Shown here: positions 56,301-64,000 of the stretch, piece after piece
Position numbering within the stretch: position 1 is the first letter of the stretch
Layout of the letters: every line of letters begins with the position of its first letter
DNA from: Antedon mediterranea
Lineage: Eukaryota > Echinodermata > Crinoidea > Comatulida > Antedonidae
DNA: 64,000 bases
Direction: 5' to 3'
NCBI RefSeq assembly: GCF_964355755.1
Contig: NC_092670.1
Coordinates: 31,361,795 to 31,425,794, forward strand
Program-made: the position numbers and the translations under genes
The notes under the pieces: model-generated
What the model was told of the DNA's origin: nothing
The model's input: only the letters and a program-made list of their open reading frames with translations
Databases searched by the model: none

Positions 56301-58054
56301 CTAAATATATTAAACATTAATTCCATTCTCATGTATAATATATTGTAGTTTAAACTGAAATGATTTTGTATCAAAATTCTTCACCTCAATTTGAACCAGT
56401 TGACATTGAATTGAACTTTATTTCACTTTTCATCATTTTTATATCAAAACAAATGTTTGTTTAATGCATGCACATTTAAATAATTTATTTTCTAACACAG
56501 AACATAGGACACAAAAATGCATTATATCAAAAACAAATTCTAATCCGCCAGATGTATTAATTATTAATTTAGAAAACATGAAGATTAAGAAATGCCATAC
56601 CAACCAAAATTGAAACACAAAACATTCTACTTTTGATATGCAGATTCATAACTATTAGAACACTGGGGCTTTTATGATATTGTTCAACTCTCAACATACG
56701 GTAGTTAGGCGGAACATATTTTTTATTAACAATTTCATAAATAAAGTTGAAAAGAATAAACACTGTGAGCATACACATACATTTTGTGTTTATTCCTATC
56801 TGTTCAATTGTATGCCTCTTCATGAAATCAGCTACAAAGGTGAATCAATGCAGCGAGGAAATCTTGCATGAAGTTTACTGGTTTTTCCCTTTGTATTATT
56901 TATCAAAAACACCACTAAAGGCTACCAATGCATTTTTCAGTCAATTAAGCTTTGAAAATGTTAACAAGCTAAGTCTAGGTTTCTAGACATGCTTGATTTC
57001 ATATCATTTGAATCTTTTATATTTATTACTGAACCATTTTCAAATCCAACCTGTTTGGCCTAATTGTTTGACTCTTCTACTTGTTAGGTTATCTCTATCA
57101 ATAGTTTTGTCTCACTGCTTACCAAGCATGTTAGATTGTTTTTGTGCTGAGCACATATCAATATCTGTGCCAGTCATACAAATCATTTATAACAGAATTC
57201 ACTTAAATCATATTTTACACTGTTATGATTTTGTTGAATGCTGGCCACTGTTCTTCTGTTTGTTCTTTGCAAGTATAACTTTCCTTCGCACGCAGTGTTG
57301 TTTAATCGTATCAATTACGACACAAAATAAACATGTTTAAGATTTACTTAAAATTCAATTTAAATTTTCCAGTTTGTACTATTTATAACTTTTTGGGAAT
57401 TTGCATTGTGTTTTCTTTATTAGATGAATGTTTAAATAACTGCAATTTTTTTATATAATATATTTGGTTTTTTTTCTTTCGGTGATTTTATTTATTTTAG
57501 AGATCTGCATAATGAGTATACTTTGAAGATATATACCACTAATACATCTCTATTAAATTAACTTAAAAGTATTTACAGTAGGCAGAATTACAAGACATTA
57601 ACCCAATATATAGTGCGCTAGATTTAAAAAACTTTTCCTATTTTAGTTCTCACACTACAATTAATACAATAAAATTAAATAATAACACAGGCCATACACT
57701 GAAATAACCCTGCTCACAGCAAGACATTTCTTAGCACTGTTTTTATCCTTTTAATTGGCATATTTCTAGAAACCGCCATATGCCCAGAAGCCTGGGTCTG
57801 AAATAAGCAAACCAAACATAGAAAGAACACATTTCGATTGTTTACTAACATTGTTTACTAAGTTAACATTGTTTACTAGGTTAACATTGTTTACTAACAT
57901 TTTTACTAGGTTAACATTGTTTACTAAGTTAACATTATTTACTAGGTTAACACTGTTTTCCCTTTCCTTTACAGGAAATGGAGAAAAAGAGAATAAGACG
58001 GATCAATGGCTGGGGGTAACAGTGAAAAGTCAAGGTCCAGGAGGATATGTTGTG
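35145..58054 (+). CDS. integrin alpha subunit, N-terminal part (laminin-binding, ITGA3/6/7-like); continues beyond window
   Basis: Three exons join in phase (143 codons). Residues 1-23 are a signal peptide (hydrophobic ISAILWTIYICASFILC). The first FG-GAP blade follows: GPAGSFFGFSVAEHR, then VLLVGAPIHDSL. C99 and C108 are placed for the conserved blade-1 disulfide. Residues 128-143, WLGVTVKSQGPGGYVV, match the W-x-GV-x-V-x-SQGPGG of the laminin-receptor group, and the next conserved residues would be TCAHRY. N-glycosylation sequons: N104-Y-S and N123-K-T. Integrin alpha pairs with a beta subunit at the plasma membrane for matrix adhesion. The next exon is not in the window. Other alpha classes with the QGPGG motif (alpha4/9) are less likely. 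Confidence 0.9.
35551..35705. repeat. dispersed repeat shared with 52633-52750
   Basis: GTAAATTGTAGATCAT, then AATTCTACTACAAATAGAAA, then GGAGGTTTATT occur in the same order at both loci, in introns 1 and 2. Confidence 0.6.
36413..36863. mobile_element. DNA element, GCACTGGACT family, copy 2
   Basis: Matches the 14911-15253 element through CTAACCAAGGTAACTTTA, GGTAACCATTGGTCTTGGTT and TTTAACTCTGAGGG. The right end CCAGTGTAAATGTGGCTTTA is the inverse of TAAAGCC...ACTGG. The left boundary is approximate. Confidence 0.6.
37621..37893 (+). other. unassigned ORF in integrin intron 1 (90 codons)
   Basis: Encodes a mixed-composition peptide (LGQPQDLTSELSEVCLVDCG, then LHLFVRDRMLNWTDTNLVEN) with a GC content above the flanks. 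No recognised family, promoter or splice context. The frame lacks a true ATG at its left edge. May be a decayed transposon or pseudogene fragment. Confidence 0.2.
42264..42315. repeat. solitary hAT-type end upstream of integrin exon 2
   Basis: CAGTGTCAGATCCAGGATTT, then TGAAATTGGAGGAGGGGAGG, closely resembles the inverted right end of the element 22051-23242 (CAGTGGCATATTCAGGATTT). No partner end is seen; truncated about 150 bp before exon 2. Confidence 0.5.
42461..42588 (+). CDS. integrin alpha exon 2 (residues 74-116)
   Basis: Acceptor TTGAACCACAG; ends phase 1 before GTTGAGTA, a weaker donor. Encodes VLLVGAPIHD and the C99/C108 loop. Confidence 0.9.
42769..42928. repeat. 79-bp tandem duplication, 2 copies
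   Basis: AAATAACTGGCC through CATCTATAGTACATT is repeated almost exactly. Each unit contains GGATGG and CCATCC blocks that pair as a hairpin. Confidence 0.85.
43245..43448. mobile_element. 204-bp MITE, AGCCTGTTTWCCTGTCKACG ends
   Basis: Left AGCCTGTTTTCCTGTCGACG and right, opposite strand, AGCCTGTTTACCTGTCTACG (18/20). Repeated GTTAACGAT and AACGATCAACG units inside. TSD ambiguous (possibly TAA). Confidence 0.75.
43983..44035 (+). repeat. short dispersed repeat related to 49108-49200
   Basis: GTAACGTAACAGCTATGAGC, then GCTCA and GGCCCTG, parallels TGGCGTAGCGGCTATCAGCG, then CTCACTGGC, at 49111. Confidence 0.4.
44421..45030. repeat. minisatellite, about 65-bp unit, about 10 copies
   Basis: Unit GATTTGATCATGATMAACTT, then ACTCATGATGTTGTGTAGAT and a variable AGATGTACTGTATTAGGTTT spacer. 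TGATCATGATCA-like cores are palindromic. Unit length varies by deletion in the spacer. Confidence 0.88.
45771..46452. mobile_element. 0.68-kb DNA element, TAAGGGTATGTTCARACTCA ends
   Basis: Left TAAGGGTATGTTCAAACTCA plus GTTACGGTGGAGTTAT pairs with the right end on the opposite strand (TAAGGGTATGTTCAGACTCA plus GTTACGGTGGAGTTAT). TIRs of about 45 bp. No ORF. TSD not resolved. Confidence 0.75.
46536..46606 (+). repeat. SINE/LINE-like 3' tail with (ATT)n
   Basis: TGCGCATTGAGAGC, then TATGCGCTATATAAGAATGA, then (ATT)n to about 46605, a common 3' end layout of short retroposons. Confidence 0.45.
49108..49200 (+). repeat. tRNA-like A-box repeat
   Basis: TGGCGTAGCGG at 49111-49121 fits the pol III A box, followed by CAGCGCTCACTGGC. 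The B box is not recognisable. Related to 43983-44035. Confidence 0.35.
49826..49893 (-). repeat. tRNA-derived SINE head or tRNA pseudogene
   Basis: The minus strand has A box TGGTCTAGAGG (49873-49883) and B box GGTTTGAATCC (49830-49840) at normal spacing, with GATGG and CCATC able to pair as an acceptor-like stem. The anticodon arm is degenerate, so it is not a functional tRNA. Confidence 0.55.
50706..51300. mobile_element. 0.6-kb element with iterated GATTCGGCCC ends
   Basis: Left GGGACGATTCGGCCCTGAGA and right, opposite strand, GGGAAGATTCGGCCCTGAGA. The left end has six GA(C/A)(G/A/T)ATTCGGCC units of 15-16 bp in tandem, the right end four in inverse. No ORF and no clear TSD. A CATGGAGGT/ACCTCCATG hairpin lies near 50966-50988. 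Confidence 0.75.
52410..52755. repeat. GTTTATTTG-rich dispersed repeat
   Basis: Recurrent GG(C/A)GTTTATT motifs (52436-52500, 52725-52755) around the block shared with 35551-35705. Probably one degraded element. Confidence 0.45.
53738..53860. repeat. about 46-bp tandem repeat
   Basis: CCATATGTTCC, then AATTCTCTTTTTATTTGGTT, repeated about 2.5 times. Open on both strands (HMERQPNKKRI on minus) because of composition; not regarded as coding. Confidence 0.7.
54060..54133. repeat. 74-bp palindrome
   Basis: Arms TATTTTTGAAAT...CGTTTTTCATGAAGGT and ACCTTCATGATAAACG...ATTTCAAAAATA around a 2-base centre. Possible minimal foldback or MITE. Confidence 0.75.
54418..54758. mobile_element. 341-bp DNA element, GGGAGYTTTCGATTTGC ends, TA flanks
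   Basis: GGGAGCTTTCGATTTGC and, opposite strand, GGGAGTTTTCGATTTGC (16/17), each bordered by TA. Interior GC-richer, without a transposase. Overlapping short ORFs are incidental. Confidence 0.75.
57839..57960. repeat. TTAACATTGTTTACTARG tandem repeat beside integrin exon 3
   Basis: About seven units of 18-21 bp ending 15 bp before the exon 3 acceptor (AG 57973-57974). The array replaces the usual branch-point region. Confidence 0.8.
57975..58054 (+). CDS. integrin alpha exon 3 (residues 117-143)
   Basis: Acceptor CCTTTACAG; ends phase 0 before GTAAGTTA. Encodes KTDQWLGVTVKSQGPGGYVV. Confidence 0.93.
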
Positions 58055-59726
58055 GTAAGTTATATTTACATGTGATATATGCATAGAGAATGATTATACA
58101 GATATTTTGTAGAGAAACAACCAAGCAATTTTACCACAGGCTCAGTTGCTATACTTACTTTTTTATCAATTTCGCAAGGAAATGTTTTATTATGAATACA
58201 CTTTAATATTGTGAATATTTGAATACCATACAACTTTTCCCAATAACAGCAGGTTTATTAGGCCTGTTTTGCTGCATTTCCTTAAGATAATGTAACTAAA
58301 AATAAGATACTGCATTGGGAATATATTTTGTGTGGGCAGAGATGTGTGTATGTTTATACAGCTAAAAATTGTATTATAAGTTTAATTAGTGTTCCAAAAA
58401 CTAATTAATAATCATTTAATATTTGACTGTATGTAGCAGAAATTATAGTTACTTGCCATAGAGTATAACCAAGGAGTTGTTACTCCCTGGTATAAACTAG
58501 TACTATGTTAGTGGCTTTTTCAGCAGCAGTACTGGATAGATATGGTAGTGGTACAGTATATACATGAATGTTCTTAAATGACATTAATTAGACCTCAACT
58601 GACCGATAACCTTAGGTTATTGTACCTCTCATCCTGGAATACAGAACCTCAATTAAATATTATGATATGTTTCAGGGTCACAGATACTATCTGGTATTGT
58701 AATGTTGTCATCCTCAGGGCCTATAGCTAATTACCATATCTCAATATTCACTCAAATATGATATTCAAATAATGAATTTTATGAGTTGAAAGTTCTATTC
58801 ATGAAATTGTTCAAAGAATACAAAAGAATCACAACACACCTACCTTTCTAAAGTAAACCTTTATTCAATTATTCTGTTGCTTTGATGTTTAATAAATGTC
58901 GAAGGCTAAGCCATTAAAAACTGCATCTTCCTGATTTTGCCCCCTTAGTTGAACAGATACACACATTCACATTGCAGTGTAGATTTTGACAGTAAGGATT
59001 ACCAAAATCAGATTATATAAATATTAAATATTTATGCATCTAATTGACCAAATTGATCAAATTGTATATTTGTGTACAGCCACATCAAAACCAGGCACTT
59101 GGTGAAATATATATTTTTTTAGTTGATACTATAATGGTATTCCTCACAATATATCCTTCAAAATGGTGTTTGGATCATTTAAATCAAGCAAATATTCCCA
59201 GAGTTATGGCAATAAATGTATATAGCATTTATACAAAATTTATTTGTAATTACTGAGTAATTAACAGTCAAAGTTTAATGACAAATCAGACAGGAAGTTG
59301 CCCCATGCTGTTACAGATTGAACAATTAACACCTTAGCAACACTACCTTCTAGATAAACAATCATTCTGAAATTTGGCACACTTATTCAATATAGTGTTT
59401 TCTAATATTCATGAAAATTTCATCAAAATCCGAGCTGGTTATCATAGTTAATTATGACGATTACAAAGTACCACTAATTTACGTAAAATCTGTCAAATTC
59501 ATTTATAATAGTGTAGTGTAAGAATAATACAGTAGGCCTACTAGTAGGTATTCAGGAAGATTGCCTTAGCTTATTATTAGTTCTAAACAAATTTTTAAAA
59601 AACAGCAAACATTTTATTAATGAACTTTATTCAATTTTATTTCTCTTTTTACTTTATTTTATCTGCTTTTTGTTCAAAATGGCGCAGGGCACACAATGTC
59701 CCTCGTTTCTGGTCGGCAAAATTCAA

Positions 59727-60215
59727 TTACCAGTATTTTATTTGTGAGTGATTTGTATTGTACTGGTTTTTAGTGTTAATGTTATGTATGTAAGAGAAAC
59801 TCAACAGTTCTTTTCAGACTTAATATACGTGGTGTACCGCAAACTTTATATCAACATTTGATTTCGCCATGCAAACCTTCAAACAATGTTATGTATTCTA
59901 TTGTTGAACCAGCACCATAACAGATAGCCACACCCGTTAGCTTGAACAATGTTTTTAAGCATGATGAATAACGTGAAATTTAGCCAAGGTACCAGTATTT
60001 TATTTGTGAGGGATTTGTATTGTACTGGATTTTACTGTTGTTAATGTTATGTAATACGTCTATTGTTGAACCAGCACCTGGCCTGATCATGACAGATAGA
60101 CACACCTGTTAGCTTGAACAATGTTTTTAAGCATGATGAATAACGTGAAATTTAGCCAAGGTACCAGTATTTTATTTGTGAGGGATTTGTATTGTACTGG
60201 TTTTTACGGTTTATG
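59727..60215. repeat. tandem repeat of 170-270 bp units inside the 2.2-kb element
   Basis: ACCAGTATTTTATTTGTGAG, then GATTTGTATTGTACTGG, occurs three times (from about 59729, 59990, 60163). GTTAGCTTGAACAATG and TTTTTAAGCATGATGAATAA recur between them. Confidence 0.8.
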
Positions 60216-60299
60216 TTTTGCACACACTCCCCACACACCCAACCCATCATTGGCAATTTTTAAGCATAATGAAATTTAACCAAATTGAAATAAATAAAA

Positions 60300-60600
60300 T
60301 AGCCCAGCAGTAGGCCTAGTAAGTAAAGCCTTCCAGGAGGCTTATACTATAGAGAGGAAAACTCTATCTTATTTTAATTGGGCTAGGCCTTGTTGTTGTT
60401 ATTACTATTATTATTACTAGCTAGCTAGGCCTACTATGCCATGCAGCCTATCTAGGCTAGTAGCCCAGCGTAGTAGTAGGCCTAGGCGGATCTCCGCCTA
60501 GTCTAGGCTTATAGTACTAGGCCTAGTAGAGCCACCAGGTCTAGCCTACTGTACCTAGCCTAGCTAGGCCTAGGCCTAGTGCCAGTGGATTGAGAGTTAC
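60300..60600. repeat. AGGCCTA/CTAGGC low-complexity tract
   Basis: Dense CTAGGC and AGGCCTAG runs, including the perfect palindrome around CCTAGGCGGATCTCCGCCTAG. Confidence 0.7.
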
Positions 60601-61360
60601 ATTGCTAATATCAACTCTTACGATAAATAACTTAGCTAGGCCCTTTACTTTAGTATGTTATAACTTATTGTTATCAAGTCTGAGTCAGTACACGTCACTT
60701 TAGTATTACTGTGTACAGTACTTAGATGAACTATAAAAAATATATTTTTCTCGACAAGCGTGTACTAGCGATAAGATTTTGTTGACCTGGAATTTTCCAT
60801 GCTGGATGGGTCATGTGACAACATTAAACCAATCACATCGCTTCTTTCAGCGTGTTCGTAGCAAATAGGCCGTTTTTGTTTACACTAAAGGGTTCTATAA
60901 AATCGGTTTTTATTGGTCTATATCGTACAATCTGTGACATCACTCATTTATTTTTAGATTCATGAACAAAATACCTATCGAATGATACCAAGCTTTCAGG
61001 GGTTATCTACAAAATTACGGCGTAGGAATGACGAAAATAACTGCTTTTTTATAACGAATTACCACGTTCTTTCAATCAAAACACGAGGATAGAGGCTCAG
61101 ATTTATGTAATTTTTACCACCTTTCCATTTGAATTAGTTAATAAGATATATATTTTTGAAATCTACGGTAAATTTCCTATCAGATAATGGTAAAAAAACA
61201 AAATGGTCAAAATATGAGTTTCACACATTCAAATGCATTTTACACAAATCCCTATCTAGCGACAAGCGCCTGGTTTTGATGTGGCTGTACACATTTTATC
61301 TTTACTCAATAGAAGTTCCAACTTAGAATAGATATTATATTTTAAATCTCAAAATTTTAC

Positions 61361-62172
61361 TTACACATATTTAGGCCTACTTACACATATTTAGGCCTAC
61401 TTACACATATTTAGGCCTACTTACACATATTAGGCCTACTTACACATATTTAGGCCTACTTACACAATTATTTAGGCCTACTTACACATATTTAGGCCTA
61501 CTTACACATATTTAGGCCTACTTAAACATATTTAGGCCTATACTTACACATTTTTACTTACACATATTTAGGCCTACTTATACATATTTAGGCCTACTTA
61601 CACATATTAGGCCTACTTACACATATTTAGGCCTACTTACACAATTATTTAGGCCTACTTACACATATTTAGGCCTACTTACACAATCATATTTAGGCCT
61701 ACTTAAACATATTTAGGCCTACTTACACATTTTTACTTACACATATTTAGGCCCACTTATACATATTTAGGCCCACTTACACATATTTAGGCCTACTTAC
61801 ACATATTTAGGCCCACTTACACATATTTAGGCCCACTTACACATATTTAGGCCCACTTACACATATTTAGGCCTACTTATACATATTTAGGCCCACTTAC
61901 ACATATTTAGGCCCACTTACACATATTTAGGCCTACTTACACATATTTAGGCCTACTTACACATATTTAGGCCCACTTACACATATTTAGGCCTACTTAC
62001 ACATATTTACTTACACATATTTAGGCCTACTTAAACATATTTACTTACACATATTTACTTACACATATTTAGGCCTACTTACACATATTTAGGCCTACTT
62101 ACACATATTTAGGCCTACTTACACATATTTACTTTTTACACATATTTACTTACACATATTTACTTACACAGC
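61361..62172. repeat. 20-bp satellite (TTTAGGCCTACTTACACATA)n, about 40 copies
   Basis: Near-perfect head-to-tail array. Variants GGCCCAC cluster at about 61750-61980; shortened units lacking AGGCCTA lie near both the middle and the right end. No coding frame. Confidence 0.95.
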
Positions 62173-62994
62173 ACGCAATTTTACTACAATATTATCTATT
62201 CAAATTGGCAGTACAGTAGAATGTAAATCATTTTAATAGATTAAAATTCTTTTTTCATTTAACATCAATTTAAATAAGAAAAAAATGGTAAACTGGCGTA
62301 CATCCTATAACTTGTATAAAAATCCCCTATTTTATTTTACTGTATCTATAATAATAATACTATATTGTTATTTTAAGTTTGTGTTAAATACTTCCTTTAT
62401 CTTATGGTGTGTTACTTATTGTGTGGTTATATTGTGTGGTTACATTGGTGGGAGTTTCCATATATTTTAAATGATTGGTCACAAAAGAAAGGAATAAATT
62501 GAAGATGAGAAAGATAATAGGTAGTCATTCGCTGCATCCTCCCACACACATGTCCAACGTGAAGTAAAACGTCAGAACCGATCAACCACACAATGATCCA
62601 AATTCTAACCATTGTTGTACCTATAGAATGATTGTAGTCATTAATATTTCAGAATTATTCATATAGAACCAGAATTTTTTCAATAAAAAATTGTTATTTT
62701 ATATGATTAATAATTTATGAAAAATGTCGAAAATATATTTTAAAACAGTTTTATTGATGATTGACAGCCTATGATATAAAATATAGTATGATATACAGAA
62801 ATAGTTAGATCAAATAAAAAAAAGAAGTTTTTGATGAGGGTGAACTATTTTTACCTAATTGTTTACAAAGCTCGGACCAAATTTAAAAAATAATGTGCAT
62901 CCATAATTTAAATGAGAGAGGGAGTAATGAATACTTTAGAATATGAATAAGAACCTGAAAAACACATATCCAAGGATTTTGAATTAATGAAGGT

Positions 62995-63089
62995 GGGGGG
63001 GGGGGGGGCTGTTGAATTGTAAATGAAGTACTGAACTATGACCTAGTTTTAAAATTGTATTTTTTTATTTTAGGTAGGGGGGGGGGGGG
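62995..63089. repeat. two long poly-G runs 70 bp apart
   Basis: 14 G at 62995-63008 and 13 G at 63077-63089 on the + strand. Unusual in such AT-rich DNA. May be G-rich subterminal parts of a decayed hAT-like element or prone to quadruplex formation. Confidence 0.6.
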
Positions 63090-64000
63090 CACCTTCTGGA
63101 CCTCTATATTTGTTTGTATAAAATAAAAATATTAATACAGTGGTATGTAAAACAGGAATAAATTAAATAAATAAATGAAGATTAGATTATTCTTGTTATT
63201 TTAATATAATATGCCATAAATATAGTTATTGCAAAATATAGTAACTATTCAGGTGTTGCTATTCTAACCTGCTTACTGTGAATAACAGATATATAAATCA
63301 CATACAAATGATTGACGTTTATTCATGCGTATCAGTATGTGATGAGTCAATGTGTACAATTGATTGTTCCTCAAGGAAATAATTTCAACAATTTATTTAT
63401 GAAATATATCCTTTGTTCATCTATAGTGATAGAATCATTATTTGTTTGATTTTAGTATAAATTGACTTCAATTTTAACTTAAAGTTATTAGAATTTGAAA
63501 TATTATAAGGAAATTTTATGTTAATTACTATAATAACTGCTTCCTATTCCACTCCATGAACAATTAACATGAACAACATTAATTTACTGCCCATAGGTGA
63601 GCTTGATTTAGACAGGCATGATTTTGCATACAAATGACAGTACTCCATATGGAGTCGAGTGGCCGAACATAGTTCTTGCAGTTTAAAAAGTGTTCTTTTA
63701 TAAGAACTTTGCACTGGATTGTACACATGGCCCTCATGCTTATACACACTTTAAACAACCCAGTCCAGTGCATCCTTTAAAATAGTAGAGGTTTGGGGTT
63801 ACCCCTGTGTAATAGTCCATTAGGTGTAAACTTTTTATACACAAAAGGAGGCTTAGTGCTCATGACATTTGTGGTTAAGACAGTTAATTAAATAGAACAT
63901 AAGTATCCACTATCATTACTACCTGCATAATTTGTATTGGGATACATTTTAAAAAAATAATCAGACACAATTCTGTACTAAATGCAGGTGCCTGTATTTT

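Larger units (their letters stand above)
42589..57974 (+). other. integrin alpha intron 2 (15.4 kb)
   Basis: No exon of another gene supported. Contents: a tandem duplication, MITEs, a 65-bp minisatellite, TIR elements, SINE heads and hairpins, listed separately. 46.6-49.1 kb and 54.8-57.8 kb look like ordinary AT-rich intron. Confidence 0.6.
59071..61293. mobile_element. 2.2-kb element with TGTGTACAGCCACATCAAAA ends
   Basis: Left TGTGTACAGCCACATCAAAA plus CCAGGCACTTG and right, opposite strand, TGTGTACAGCCACATCAAAA plus CCAGGCGCTTG: about 30-bp TIRs, nearly identical. Contains a tandem array (59727-60215) and an AGGCCTA tract. No transposase seen. Confidence 0.7.
58055..64000 (+). other. 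integrin alpha intron 3 (incomplete)
   Basis: The next exon should start with a TCAHRY-type codon run; none was found up to 64000. Holds the 59071-61293 element, the 20-bp satellite and two long G runs. Confidence 0.5.

Noticed and set aside
56993-57340. 115-codon hydrophobic + frame
   Set aside because: Leucine/isoleucine-rich as expected for T-rich intron DNA; no family motif or splice context.
57851-58075. ORF that reads through the tandem repeat into integrin exon 3
   Set aside because: The upstream part is intronic repeat; the acceptor at 57973-57974 and family alignment set the exon start.
63984-64000. Possible next integrin exon (CAG|GTGCCTGTATTTT) at the window end
   Set aside because: The predicted residues VPVF do not fit the TCAHRY-type continuation expected after QGPGGYVV.

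Overview
This is a metazoan nuclear window: AT-rich, with long introns, GT/AG splice sites and many small DNA transposons. I infer an invertebrate deuterostome, most likely an echinoderm. The basis is the divergence of the two genes from vertebrate versions and the abundance of AGGCCTA-type low-complexity sequence; I cannot name the species. No prokaryotic features, CRISPR arrays or rRNA genes are visible.

Two host genes lie head to tail on the + strand. (1) GPR155 (LYCHOS, the lysosomal cholesterol sensor) is complete: 12 coding exons from 8900 to 30120, all in phase, giving 833 codons plus a stop. It has a PIN-like carrier domain, a second multi-pass membrane block and a C-terminal DEP domain. 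(2) An integrin alpha subunit of the laminin-binding type (ITGA3/6/7-like) starts at 35145. Three exons (143 codons) are present: signal peptide, first FG-GAP blade and part of the next. The gene continues beyond the window. Its introns 1 and 2 are about 7.1 and 15.4 kb.

Everything else is transposon-derived or anonymous. 1-8200: the 3' end of a LINE, a 2-kb element with 0.5-kb inverted ends built on a 16-bp iterated motif (8-bp TSD), a Mutator-like element with 340-bp TIRs (9-bp TSD), a foldback element, a 40-bp tandem repeat, a minus-strand LINE fragment and MITEs. GPR155 introns: a PIF/Harbinger relic carrying half a Myb/SANT gene (13045-13867), and intron 7 (15661-23431), where three transposons with intact TSDs (16057-19801, 19857-21897, 22051-23242) split an older 0.45-kb inverted-repeat element. 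The first of these holds a single-exon 294-aa ORF with a PHD-type C4HC3 zinc finger on the minus strand; it is the most gene-like unexplained sequence here. 30.1-35.1 kb: a 427-bp element in the GPR155 3' flank and two related MITEs. Integrin introns: several TIR elements, a 65-bp minisatellite, a GATTCGGCC-iterated element, tRNA-like SINE heads, and an 812-bp array of a 20-bp unit containing AGGCCTA (61361-62172).

The two host genes act separately (lysosomal nutrient sensing; cell-matrix adhesion). Nothing in the sequence ties them together beyond adjacency. All transposon family names below rest on TIR and TSD structure read by eye, not on a database search.
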